DNA of 64,000 bases from Phytophthora colocasiae (lineage: Eukaryota; Oomycota; Peronosporomycetes; Peronosporales; Peronosporaceae). The stretch covers positions 62,001 to 126,000 of the forward strand of contig JAGKQI010000041.1 in assembly GCA_018806915.1 (NCBI GenBank). The letters are read 5' to 3'. The first letter of the stretch is position 1, and each line of letters opens with the position of its first letter. Both the position numbers and the translations under genes were made by a program. The notes below the pieces were generated by a model, which worked only from the letters and a program-made list of their open reading frames with translations, was not told the DNA's origin and made no database searches. Below, in pieces: positions 21,124-31,074 of the stretch.

Positions 21124-22459
21124 TCTGATGGACGGCTTCTATCAGATCTTGATGCGGGAGGATGACGTACCGCTGACTGCAGTCAGCACGCCCAGTGGAA
21201 TGCTTTGGGAATGGCTTGTGATGCCTCAGGGGCTAAAGAATGCTCCTGCTACCTTCAACCGAATGGTGTCGAACTTGCTCCGCCCGTACCGGGACTTCGC
21301 GCCCAGCTACTTCGATGACATTTTCATCCACAGCCGTGCTGAACGAGGCTTGACGGACGTCGAGGTGCATCTGCAACACCTGCGGCAGGTGTTCGAAGTG
21401 ATGCGAGAGAACAAGCTGTACGCCAACTTGAAGAAGTGTATCTTCTGCGCTCCCGAGATCCCAGTGCTCGGGAGCTACGTCAGCAAGGAAGGTGTCCGTG
21501 CTGACCCCGAGAAGATTGAAGCCATCTGCGCTTGGCCCGTGCCTCAGGATCAGAAGCAGCTCCGGCAGTGGCTGGGGCTCGCGACGTATCTTCACCATTA
21601 CTCGAAAAACTTCGCGCTGACCATCCAACCGCTGTCTCAACTCCTGAAGGCAGACGCCATGTGGTCATGGCGCCCCGAGCACCAAACAGCCTTCGACGCG
21701 GTGAAGACGAGTTTGTCGACCGCGCCCGTCTTGATGCTTCCAGATCACTCCAAGCCGTTCCACGTTGTATGCGACGCGAGTGACTTCGCGATCGGCTGTG
21801 CCTTGATGCAGTTTGACGACGTGGGCCGCGAGCGAGTGGTGAGTTACCAGTCGCGACAACTGAAGCAGGCGGAACGGAATTATCCGGTCCATGATAAAGA
21901 GCTGCTTGCCATGCGCTACGCACTCATCAAGTTCCGTGTGTATCTCCTAGGCGAGAAGTCCTTCGCAATCTACACAGATCACGCGTCGCTGAGGACAGCG
22001 ACGAAGAGCCCCCACTTGTCCCAGCGCATGGCACGCTGGTTATCGCTCTTCTCCGAGTACAACTTCGTCGTGCATTACAAACCGGGCAAGTCCAACATCC
22101 TCGCCGACGCGCTTTCACGCCGGCCAGATTACGTGCAGCGCGGCCGCCACGCAGTTGGCGACGAGGATGATGACGACTGTTCCGTCTGTATCGCCGAAAG
22201 CGTCGCTGCCGCTGAAGTCACAGCGACCACACCGCTACGTGACCTGATCGTCGACGCGTATAAAGATGACGCGTCCTGTTCCGAGCTGATCGACTTCCTG
22301 CGCAACCCCAGTGGCTCAGCTGAGCGCAAGCTGTCCTCACGAGCACGCGCTCGTGTCGGCCGCTACTCACTTGAAGGCGCGCTGCTGACTTACCGCGTCG
22401 ACCAAGAAGATTGCCCCGCGTCGTCGTCCCGCTTGACGACGACCTCCGAGCTCGGTTGA
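20993..22459 (+). pseudogene. Gypsy Pol part 2: reverse transcriptase and RNase H
   Basis: After the frameshift the polymerase continues with IDLMDGFYQILM, PQGLKNAPATFNRM and the catalytic YFDDIFIHS. The thumb region LGSYVSKEGVRADPEKI follows. RNase H is seen as VVCDASDFAIGCALM, DKELLAMRYAL, YTDHASL and the end YKPGKSNILADALSRRPD. Catalytic Asp and Glu residues are present. The frame ends near 22459, where another single-base shift moves the integrase into a different frame. Apart from the shifts, the coding looks undegraded. Confidence 0.85.
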
Positions 22460-24253
22460 TCCACGAGTTCCATGACACCCCAAGTGGCGGCCACCTCGGT
22501 CGCGAGAAGACCTTTGCATCTCTCTCTCGCGACTTTTATTGGCCACACATGTACAAGTGGGTGAGGAAGTGGGTGCGCTCGTGTGAAGCGTGCCAGCGCG
22601 TGAAACCGGCTCCATCAAAGCAGGCCCCGCTCCGACCGCTCTCAGTCGCCACTGATGCGTGGTCGTCTGTGAGCATGGATTTCGTCTTCGGCCTACCTCG
22701 GGATACCCGAGGTCGTACGGGTATTCTGGTCTTCGTCGACCGCTTCAGTAAGATGGTTCATCTCACTCCGGTAGCAGCCTCGATCACTGCGCAACAGTCT
22801 GCTGCGCTCTTCGTTGACGTGGTGTATCGCCACCACGGTCTTCCGTCCTCGATTGTGTCGGACAGGGATCCTCGATTCACGTCCGCCTTCTGGAGGAGCT
22901 CTTCAAGCTGTTGGGGACGCGGCTGAGTATGTCCACCGCGTCGCATCCAGAGACGGACGGCCAAACCGAGCGCGCTAACCGAGTCGTCGAAGATGTACTA
23001 CGCAGCTTTGCCACGTCGTTCAAGTCATGGAGCTCTTTCCTGCCGATGGTGGAGTTCGCCATCAATAATGCCGTGCACGCGTCAACTGGCTTGACGCCGT
23101 TCTTCGTAAATTTCGGCCGTCACCCGCGCGTTCCGGCGCTCCTTGGGCTGGAGCGCCCCTTCCAGTTCAACTGTCCGAGAATCACGACGCTGCAACTGCC
23201 ACCCCACTGGTGGTGCCTCCGTCGCGACGCACGAGATGGCCGCTGTCCCGAATGTGAACGCGGTGAGCACGAGGTCTTCCGCGCGGATCCCAAGCCAGCG
23301 TCCTCTTACACGGGCCGCCGCGCGAGCGGCGACTGCTTCTCCACGGGACGTTGCCGCTTGGACCAGTCGGACGCTAATCAACCCGCGTCCACGTCGCGCA
23401 GCCGAGCTTCACACTGCCCCCGATCCGGTCGCGCCTACTGAGCCTCCGCCAGCAAACTTTGCGCCCAACGCGGCGCCGCAGCGAAGCGACGCTGCGGCTG
23501 TCCGTGAGTTCGTGCAACAGCGTGAGTCAATTGTCCGCTACGTCCGCGATGCGATTGCTGCAGCCGTCGATCGCCAGAAGGAGAATGCCGACCGCAGCGG
23601 GCGCCGTAACATGGAAACATTCCACGTTGGAGACCAAGTCCTATTATCTACCAATGGGATTTCCCCAACGCTCGTCACGAACTTGGGCGCGAGTAAGCTC
23701 GCGCCGCGATTCATGGACCGTTCAAGGTGTCGAAAGTCATTGGAGATGCTTATCGGCTACAGCTACCGCCTACAATCAAGCTACACCCTACATTTTACGT
23801 CGGTCGACTTCGCCGCTACCACCCAGCGTCGCTTCCTAGCGATAATCCGGTACCGCGTGACGCGGTACCCACAGCTCCTGCCGCAAGACCCGATTCTCAT
23901 GCTCCAGCTGGTCAACGCGATGCTCCAGGCGCTCCAGGCGACGCTCCATCGCCCACTCGCGCTCGGTTCCTTCGCGACGGTCCGGCCCCCCTTGTTGATC
24001 GTGATGGTGACGTTCGTCACATCGTGGAGGCCATTCTTGACCACGATGACTCGACCAGTGGTCGCAGCGCTCGTCACTGCGACGGGGTATCCCGAGCTTT
24101 CGCCGGTACCTGGTACGGTGGATAGGTCCGCTGGACGACAGCTGGGAGCCTCGCTCCACCCTCCTCGAAGACGTTCCGGGCCTCGTTGAGGCGTACGAGG
24201 CGGCTCTGTTGGCGCGGGATGATCCTCAGGGCGCGGTAGCGAACCGCGCCTAG
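22411..24253 (+). pseudogene. Gypsy Pol part 3: integrase with chromodomain, frameshifted
   Basis: The H2C2 zinc-binding module (HEFHDTPSGGHLG...CEACQRVK) and core (SMDFVFGLPRDT; SDRDPRF) are in 22411-22926. The core continues after a one-base shift near 22900 (SHPETDGQTERANRVVEDVLR; INNAVHASTGLTPFFVNFGRHP). The C-terminal region shifts frame again near 23170 and near 23725 (KVIGDAYRLQLPPTIKLHPTFYVGRLRRY). A chromodomain closes the protein (RYLVRWIGPLDDSWEPR, then LEDVPGLVEAYEAAL), ending at TAG 24251-24253. The chromodomain would direct integration towards modified chromatin. Confidence 0.82.
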
Positions 24254-24740
24254 CCTCGTACAGCGACCGGCGATACAGCTCGATCCACTGCTTCTCTTCC
24301 TTAGTCTCTGGATACTCTTTCACGATTTGCGCCCAGTCAGCGTCGCCCGGTCGCGGCGTTCCAAAGCGGCGACAGCCGGCGCAGCCTTCAAGGTGATGGA
24401 CGTAACAGCAAGGACGATCCTCGTCCCAGGACAGCGAGCACACGCGCGCCGCCAGCTCTCCCAGCGCGTGGCGCTGATGGGTCTCCTCGCGGTCTTCTAT
24501 TGTCGCCATGAAACGTCGCGCACCCTCTGCGTTCCAGCGTCGGACGAAGGCCGTCCACGCGGCATCAAGCGAGCGCTGGGTCACCGCGAGCGTCGCGGTG
24601 ACGGGCTTGCCCCGCGTCGAACGCCAGCGTCGGAACAACTCTCGCATCTCGTCGGGACTCAGCGGGGCCTCGAAGCCACTGCAGTCGTGCAGCGGCCACT
24701 CTCGGAGAGTCTGTGCGTAGGTGTGGCTTGTGGTGTTCAT
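23781..24740 (-). CDS. Antisense ORF at the 3' end of the gypsy element
   Basis: A 319-codon uninterrupted minus-strand frame starts at a true ATG (24740), between the 3' LTR and the end of pol. Only the first about 162 codons (24740-24255) are outside sense pol coding; the remainder lies antisense to the chromodomain and may be a shadow. The non-overlapping part is protein-like: codons mostly end in G or C, helices are amphipathic, and a Cys/His cluster CCYVHHLEGCAGC at about residues 111-123 could bind zinc. No frameshift occurs, although the sense genes carry several. I recognise no family. It may encode an accessory or regulatory factor of the element, or be a captured gene fragment. Confidence 0.5.
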   Translation of the reverse strand: MNTTSHTYAQTLREWPLHDCSGFEAPLSPDEMRELFRRWRSTRGKPVTATLAVTQRSLDAAWTAFVRRWNAEGARRFMATIEDREETHQRHALGELAARVCSLSWDEDRPCCYVHHLEGCAGCRRFGTPRPGDADWAQIVKEYPETKEEKQWIELYRRSLYEARRGSLPRPEDHPAPTEPPRTPQRGPERLRGGWSEAPSCRPADLSTVPGTGESSGYPVAVTSAATTGRVIVVKNGLHDVTNVTITINKGGRTVAKEPSASGRWSVAWSAWSIALTSWSMRIGSCGRSCGYRVTRYRIIARKRRWVVAAKSTDVKCRV

Positions 24741-24798
24741 CGTGAAGCAATTTGAAGATTGAGAAGCTCTTCAGGCTTCTTTCTAAGGTGGGGAGTGG

Positions 24799-24951
24799 TG
24801 TGACGGGCTTCTGTCACACGGTCGCCGTGGTGCACGGCGACCAATTAGATTAGCTTGTGTTTTGTTGGTCCACGGCGCCCGACCCGGGCGCCACACAGAT
24901 TCAATAGACAGAGTTTCATTTACCACAAACAAGGAGCACCGCCCCGTTACA
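24799..24951 (+). repeat. Gypsy 3' LTR
   Basis: Identical to 18093-18245, followed by target duplication GCTTG at 24952-24956 and preceded by a purine-rich tract. Confidence 0.95.
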
Positions 24952-24956
24952 GCTTG

Positions 24957-26889
24957 GGAATTGTCCACGATGTTGTCTCGGATCGTAGCTCCATCATAAC
25001 AAGGACCGTATCATCAATAACGTACTTGGTGGGAAAGAGGTCATGTATTTGTGTTAGAATTCCTAACTATACACTCCTGAAATCGCTGGGGGCTTGAAGC
25101 CCAGAAAATACACAGTGGTCGGTTGATCCGACGATGCGAGGGCTACGGAGCCCAGAAGCTGAACATCAATAACGTACTTGGAGTTCGGAGGGGATTTCTT
25201 CTTATAGCCAACGCAGGATAACCCAAAGCTTCTCAGTGCTTCAATCTCACAAGGATCAACGTTTGATAACCAAAACCCTGTTGATACCAAGTTAACGGAT
25301 CTACGGTGAAGTAGAGTCGTACTACAGCTTTTGGCCACCGGCTCAAGTTCACGGAAGAAGAAGGAGAAATCCAATATCTCATCACGTAGGAACAGCTCAC
25401 GGATGCGGCTTGAGACTCGTTGAACTCTGCTGGAAAACAAGAACAACGTGTTGGAATACACCACGTTCAAATCGCCATTGATGGACGAGGCGTTCACCGA
25501 AGCTTGAGAAGGCGTGACCACTTTAACCACTTTCGTGAATGAGATCGTGTGCTTCGAAGTAACTTCAGCAGAAGTAATAGTAATTGTTTCTATCGACTTC
25601 GACGCATTACATGTACCGGTGGTTTATTGTTGTGAACCTACTACCGAGTCGGAGAAATCTGCAGTCTAATACAAGCCGCAGCTCCACATGCATACGGATG
25701 TCACCTGTATCCTGCCGTCCAGTCGGATGTCTAATCAAACCTCTTGCTAGACACATCAACGTCTCCTCATGAGATCCTCAGCATTTTAAAAGTGTAAAAG
25801 CGTATTTTTCGAGAGGTGTTACAGTTTTCCAAGTCAATCGATGTGAATGCAACGAGTTGAGTAGAATGCGCTGCAAGCTGTATAACCAAGACATTCCTTA
25901 GTATGAATTGGGGGTAAGTATGTTTCTAACCTGCTGAACTACATGTAGTAATTTTCAAGAATTCTGTACCTGTACACTTTTTTTCTTAGCACAATGACTT
26001 ATTAAACAAGTGTGTACAATATGCTTGTGCTGTCATGTAGAGTTGCATTTTGGCAAGCACAGTAAACAGTAATCCTTTATGACCTCGACCTGGTCGTAAA
26101 CGAAATTTCCGTCTCGTTGCAGACGATGACGGTGCGTGGCACAAACATTCGTTTTCTGAGCCTCATTACTGTAGCGTAGTATTACTATTGATCACCGGCT
26201 ACCTCACTTCGTGTCGAAAGCAACAATGTTGTATGCTTTTCATCATCATGAAACCTATGAGTTCGAAAGAGTCAGATATGACACTACAAAGGTGGAACAA
26301 GATGACGAGCAGTCGTTATCCAGGCCCATTCTCCTACCAATACGCACCAGCGCTGTGTCGTCATTTTTCAATTAGCTAGTGAGCATTTTCCGATATAGCA
26401 ACAAGTTCTCCTCGCCGATTCTCGATAACATCAAAGCCACTCCCCGTCGGAGGTGTCAAATTTGCGTTAGCTGATGCTTATAGAGAGATGACATTCCCTT
26501 TTCCTGGGTTAAAGTCTCAGTCTGACATACCACTACAAGACTCATATTTGTCAGACATACATGTACTTACGTACTTCCGTATTCTACAAAAGAAAAGAAA
26601 TCAGGTTTTTATGCCCTTGTCATTAAGGGGTCAATAGACTCTACTACAGCAATCTCAACCGTACAATTTGTATGGTACAATATAATACCTTTACGTATCC
26701 TGCATGTCATCTTCATTGTCTGGTTCCGCCTTTCACAATTTAATACTACTGTAGTAGTAAGGATTCTTAGTGCCAAGGCGATTCTTCATGCAAGCTATCA
26801 ATCGGCATGTACAACCAGGGAAGGTAACGATTTAATTGAAACTTTGGACCATTGTTTTCTCACTTGCCCGATTCCGAGACAAAACTTAT
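24957..26889. other. Intergenic region with a 155-codon minus-strand frame
   Basis: Mostly noncoding. A minus-strand frame at 25530-25063 looks partly coding (RVSSRIRELFLRDEILDFSFFFREL), but I cannot name it. One part, about 25215-25160, resembles the NLP segment VGYNKKAPPKSKYVVD (here VGYKKKSPPNSKYVID). From 25.6 to 26.9 kb I see nothing beyond AT-rich DNA. Confidence 0.35.
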
Positions 26890-27399
26890 CTACGGTGCTT
26901 CTGCCGGTCTTTTGGCCGCCTTTTGGAGTTTCTGCATAACCCCTTTGAGATTTTTCGCGAGCTGTTCGTCCTTCGCAAGTGCCAGCGCGAGTTTTGCTTG
27001 GTACTCCTTTTCAGGGATAACCCACATGTGATTACCGCTGGGCGTCTTCTCGAGGCGGAGAGGCTTCCTTACGCGATTCCTCCCGTATCTGACCGTCTCC
27101 TCAACACTGTCGAGCGACTTCGACCTGGAAAGAGGTCCCAGCAAAAAATACCAGGCAGCCACCCCTGATACTCGCTCTTCATTAGTCAAATCAGCAGCAG
27201 ACAGTTTGGCCTTCACGTAGGCCAAATCGGCACGGGTCAGCTTGGTTTTCGCTTTGGTTTTCTCCTCCTTGAGGTCTCTTCCACTGTCTCCCGATCGAAG
27301 TCTCCGGCTTGATTCTACAGCTGCATTGGTAGTTGGGACAGCGTCCACCACACAGACAAAAAATGCGACGATTGCTAGGAAAACGACACCCAAACGCAT
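26890..27399 (-). CDS. Candidate secreted RXLR effector
   Basis: I took the start at 27399 because the protein then begins with a strong signal peptide (MRLGVVFLAIVAFFVCVVDA). The longer frame from 27471 would bury it. The mature 169-residue protein has SSRRLRSGD, with RRLR at residues 32-35, the usual window for the RXLR host-translocation motif. A weak dEER-like DLKEEK follows at 42-47. The remaining about 120 residues are Lys/Ala-rich and helical (LTRADLAYVKAKL; EKEYQAKLALALAKDEQLAKNLK) with one WYF. A full WY-domain repeat is not evident. RXLR effectors act inside host cells. No homologue lies next to it. Without expression or homology data this remains a candidate. Confidence 0.7.
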   Translation of the reverse strand: MRLGVVFLAIVAFFVCVVDAVPTTNAAVESSRRLRSGDSGRDLKEEKTKAKTKLTRADLAYVKAKLSAADLTNEERVSGVAAWYFLLGPLSRSKSLDSVEETVRYGRNRVRKPLRLEKTPSGNHMWVIPEKEYQAKLALALAKDEQLAKNLKGVMQKLQKAAKRPAEAP

Positions 27400-28138
27400 A
27401 GTGGTTGCTCCCAGATTGGTACTGTAGGTTCTTGATGACTTGAGCACATCGTAACCTCGTTTCACTTGCACCGCTTGCAGCTCTTTGGCTGACTGGTGTA
27501 CAGGTACTGGTGTGTACTAGTACAGTCTTACGTACTCCGGGACTCCCGGATCGGGAGTGTAGATGCATTGCCAGCAGGTGATTGATCAAACATCGGTGCC
27601 GCTCTCAATACGTCAGCCTAGTATAATTTATACCCTATGATATTCGTTCAAGATAATCTAGCTTCCTTCTGAGTTCAAAACACAATCCATTCATAAACTC
27701 TAAAATAACATACCACATACTCAGATGAATTTTAGAGCAATATCTGTAGAATTTGATATGGTCAAGATACAAATCGTCTCCACAAACCAGCAGTTGCAAT
27801 GCCAATTCCCGTTAGCCTCCAGGACCTGGGCGTACACGTGACGTACGTCTCGATTTTTGCAGCGTAGAAAGCTCACAGTACATGTACTGTAAGATGAAGT
27901 AGTATACATGTATTTCAACTCACAACGCTGGTGATCGAAATGTGTGACTAAACCTGAGTACCTCAGTTATATATACCGACATTGTGGACTTCGTTAAGGA
28001 ATGTACTGTCGAACATTACAACCTGGAATGAGACTTGCTAAGTCCCAAATGCAGGTCGTCGTCGGCCAGTGTCAATGCAAAAGTAAGAGTTTGTAAAAAA
28101 TAGTCAGTGAGCGCTAACTTTACAACAGGTTTGTTGTA
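27400..28138. other. Intergenic, no supported gene
   Basis: Upstream of the effector and downstream of the second GH10. No recognisable features beyond short fortuitous frames. Confidence 0.4.
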
Positions 28139-28914
28139 CTAGTAGTAGTTTTGCAGTAACAACCACTGTATTCTTTTACGCCACACATACCCATACTCAC
28201 TCGACAGACTAGGCCAGAAGTCAACCATCAACAGTCCAGCAACTCTACTGTACTTGCGAAGACGACGGCTGCAGGCTCCAGACTTCCCCGCAGTCTGAGA
28301 GCTGCCAGCAGTGCTGGTGATCGTTGTTGTTGCTGTATCACTGCTCGAGGTTTCAGTAGAACCAGTTAAGCTACTCGTCTCCGAACCCGTGGTTGAACTT
28401 TCAGTGGTAGTAGTACTACTACCTTCCGTCGAGATGCTCGGTATGCTGGCACTGGCACTCGAGGCTTCTGTGTCCAGACTACTGGTAGTTTCCGCTTCAG
28501 TGGGACTACTTGTGGTGTCAGTAGTACTACTAGCAGCAGTCGAAGACTCCTCTTCAAGGCTGCTTTCACCCGCAACACTAGTAGTAGTCGTCGCAGCACT
28601 GTTAGCAGTACTGGTAGTACCACTAGATGCTGTACTACCGGACGTTCCCCATCCAGCTACGATACCGTCGTACGCACGCTTCCGTACCAGTGCAGTGCCC
28701 TTACCGTTAGGCTGGTACCACGGAAGTGGGGCTGCGTTACTTAGCCACGTGTACGTGTCGTCAAAGTCCCAGATCGTCACGCCAACACAATCTTCCACCT
28801 GTTGACAGGCTGAAACCACATTGGTGTAGACTGTAACTTGCTTCTCCTGTTCATCCTCTGACGGAGTCGTGGAGCTTGTTTTCACGTCCAGTTCCGTGAA
28901 AGCGACGTCCAGAC

Positions 28915-29000
28915 GATGAAAGCTCGTGTCTGGGACGTAGAGTATGCGACAGTGAGTTGGATCGTGACGAACTTGGAGCGTTTTACTGCTCTCGGTCTAT
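28915..29000. other. Micro-inverted segment within the GH10 pseudogene
   Basis: The pseudogene codes on the minus strand, but bases 28964-28999 encode VTNLERFTALGL on the plus strand. This matches the intact paralogue's VANFKRFTALGL at exactly the position missing from the minus-strand reading. Flanking minus-strand coding (AAD upstream, DVAFTELDV downstream) borders the segment. About 50 extra bases (28915-28963) of unclear origin are included. Confidence 0.7.
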
Positions 29001-29217
29001 CCGCAGCCGTTGCAGTATCCGAGTAACTCGAGTGCGACTGGAAGCCTACACCATCAATTCCGATGTCCTTGTCCAGTAACAGCGTCTGGATCATGTCCTT
29101 GACGGCCGTCGACTTTGCATTGACCGTGTCGGTGTTGTAGTCGTTGTAGTACAACTTCGTATTTAATCCGAGCGACTTCTTCACCGAGTTGGCCGTCTTG
29201 AACGCAGTGGTAATGTA

Positions 29218-30504
29218 CACACTCCGCGCCAGGATAGATCGGCCACCCACGTTGCTGGCCGTAACTCAGTCAATTTTAGGAGTTGGAGCCTGCTATTTAG
29301 ATATGTTTTGCAGCTATTTTTGACTAAAGCGGTGTTTGTGCTAACGAGCTGGATATTGCAATTCATCGGGTGGCTAGCATACAGAGGAGCACTTTTGGCA
29401 CCACGACAGGTTAGATCGGCCGCCAACACAATACAAATCTCAAATCAAATGTGACTAAATGATTGCATATCAAAAGAGTCGATAAAGACGAGTGGTCTGT
29501 ATTGGTGCTTACTTGGCAAGATACCACGCAAGAAAAAGCCCCACCAACCCCAGAAGAAGCCCCGCCTCACTGATAATGAGCGGGGTAGAATTCAAGGCCT
29601 TCGGGAAGCGGGTGTGAGCGCTCGTAACACTGCACTGCTGACCTCCCGCAGTCAAGACACCGTCGCCCGTGTTGTTGCCCCAGCTCCCACTGCGAAACAA
29701 AAACGCCCAGGCCCCCCACCTTATCTAACGGATCGTGAAACGCGGCGCCTAGTGCGCGAAGCGTCCAAGGGCAACCTCTCTGCCGCCAAGCTCAAGGCCG
29801 AGCTGAAACTCTCCGTCTCCGTGCGCACCATACAGCGTACCCTTTCCAGGGTAGACTGGATGGTGTACACAAAGATGGAGAACACGTTGCCATTGAAACC
29901 GGAGGACATGGCCGCTCGTAAGGCGTGGGCTCGCACCATGCTAGTGCGGAAAGATAACTCAAGCATTCACGTCTCCAAGCAAACTAAGGTTTTTTTTTTA
30001 CGGAGCAAGCTGTAGATGTTCTAGATTGGCCATCAAAGTCACCGGATTTTAATCCCATAGAAAATCTGTGGTCTATTATGAGTAGGACGGTCTATAATAA
30101 TGAAAAACAGTATGAGGGTGTAGCAGATTTAACTGTTGCGCTCTTTGAGGCATGGGAATCAATCCCATTAGCTCTACTAAAGTCCCTTATCGAGTCGTTG
30201 CCACGTCGATGCGTAGAAGTAGTTGATAGGAACGGAAACAGGACTCACTATTGATATGCAATCATTTAGTCACATTTGATTTGAGATTTGTATTGTGTTG
30301 GCGGCCGATCTAACCTGTCGTGGTGCCAAAAGTGCTCCTCTGTATGCTAGCCACCCGATGAATTGCAATATCCAGCTCGTTAGCACAAACACCGCTTTAG
30401 TCAAAAATAGCTGCAAAACATATCTAAATAGCAGGCTCCAACTCCTAAAATTGACTGAGTTACGGCCAGCAACGTGGATGGCCGATCTATCCTGGCGCGG
30501 AGTG
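29218..30504 (+). mobile_element. Tc1/mariner element with about 255-bp terminal inverted repeats
   Basis: The left repeat 29218-29473 and right repeat 30251-30504 are near-perfect reverse complements. Both begin (C)ACACTCCGCGCCAGG and include TTGATATGCAATC at the inner ends. TA dinucleotides border both ends (29216-29217 and 30505-30506), the standard Tc1/mariner target duplication. Removing the element and one TA restores the GH10 reading frame through codon TAC. A plus-strand transposase remnant lies inside. Confidence 0.9.
29614..30254 (+). pseudogene. Tc1/mariner transposase, internally deleted
   Basis: The N-terminal part (29614-29985) has a helix-turn-helix-like segment (LSAAKLKAELKLSVSVRTIQRTL) typical of Tc1-type DNA-binding domains. 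After a run of nine T at about 29991 the frame changes. The sequence then jumps to the C-terminal catalytic region VLDWPSKSPDFNPIENLWSIM, which precedes the third acidic residue area, and ends at TGA 30252-30254. The central segment that should carry the first two catalytic Asp residues is missing. The copy is therefore non-autonomous, although its terminal repeats look intact. Confidence 0.82.
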
Positions 30505-31058
30505 TAGTCTGTGCCTGTTGCAGTATACCAGAACGACTTTCGGTACGTAGCATCATCGCCCATGACTTCATTGGCGACGTCCCAGGCATAGCACGAGTCA
30601 CCGAAATGGGTCATGACTTCCGTGATGTGGTTCTCCAGTGCACTCAACATCTCGGTTTTACTGAGACTCTGGACCCAATCAGGGACTTGCTGGTGCCACA
30701 GCAACGTGTGGCAACGCACTTTAGCGCCCATATCGTCCGCCAGCGTCACAATTGCGTCTGCTTTCGTGTAGGTGAACGTGTTTTGGGTCGATTCCGTGGC
30801 GTCCCATTTCATGGCATTACCCGGCGTGATCATACCAAACTCACTGACGTTCTGCAGGGCTGCGACATAGTTCGTGTCCGTTAATTCGCCATTGTCCGTG
30901 GCTGTGCCCATGTACTTGCCCTGTGCAGTGGCTAACTCGTGTAGACCTTTGGTTCCAGTGTAGGTCGAAGGCAACAGAGCACCATTGGCAATGCTCAGAG
31001 ACGAACCGGCGATGGCTAGAAGAGTGAAAACCTTCATCTTATCTTCGCCTCACCTGGA

Positions 31059-31074
31059 TAATTGGAGAATGAGC
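31059..31074 (-). promoter_or_regulatory. Oomycete initiator-like element of the GH10 pseudogene
   Basis: The minus strand reads GCTCATTCTCCAATTA, 15 of 16 matches to the initiator consensus, 22 bases upstream of the ATG at 31037. The promoter is intact although the gene is broken. Confidence 0.7.

Larger units (their letters stand above)
18093..24951 (+). mobile_element. Ty3/gypsy chromovirus-like retrotransposon with identical LTRs
   Basis: A complete 6,859-bp element. The two 153-bp LTRs (18093-18245 and 24799-24951) are identical base for base by eye, begin TGTGACGG and end GTTACA. The 5-bp target duplication GCTTG lies at 18088-18092 and 24952-24956. A primer-binding site (TGGTAGCAC) follows the 5' LTR at 18248, and a purine-rich tract (AAGGTGGGGAGTGG) precedes the 3' LTR. 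Internal order is gag, protease, reverse transcriptase, RNase H, integrase, chromodomain, then an antisense frame. Insertion was very recent, yet gag and pol carry several frameshifts. Confidence 0.95.
28139..31037 (-). pseudogene. Second GH10 xylanase, disrupted by transposon and micro-inversion
   Basis: The first part (31037-30507) has a signal peptide (MKVFTLLAIAGSSLSIANG), HTLLWHQQVPDWVQ and the acid/base motif WDVANEV, breaking off at FWYTATGTDY. After the 1.29-kb mariner insertion it resumes at ITTAFKTANSVKKSLGL (29215), with GVGFQSHSSYSD. The next about 85 bp (28915-29000) are inverted: the segment expected here (TNLERFTALGL-like) is readable on the plus strand. Coding then continues with VAFTELDVK, containing the nucleophile Glu, DFDDTYTWLS, and a Ser/Thr-rich mucin-like tail of about 110 residues ending in a short Cys/Arg segment. 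No introns occur where the 8.4-9.7 kb paralogue has two. Cannot make an intact enzyme. Confidence 0.88.

Noticed and set aside
23781..24250. C-terminal half of the antisense frame as an independent domain
   Set aside because: It overlaps the sense chromodomain and pol tail. I credit only the part upstream of 24255 as possibly coding.
28311..28805. 164-codon plus-strand Val/Leu/Ser-rich frame
   Set aside because: It is the reverse strand of the Ser/Thr-rich xylanase tail (TCN codons reversed), giving an artificial hydrophobic repeat.
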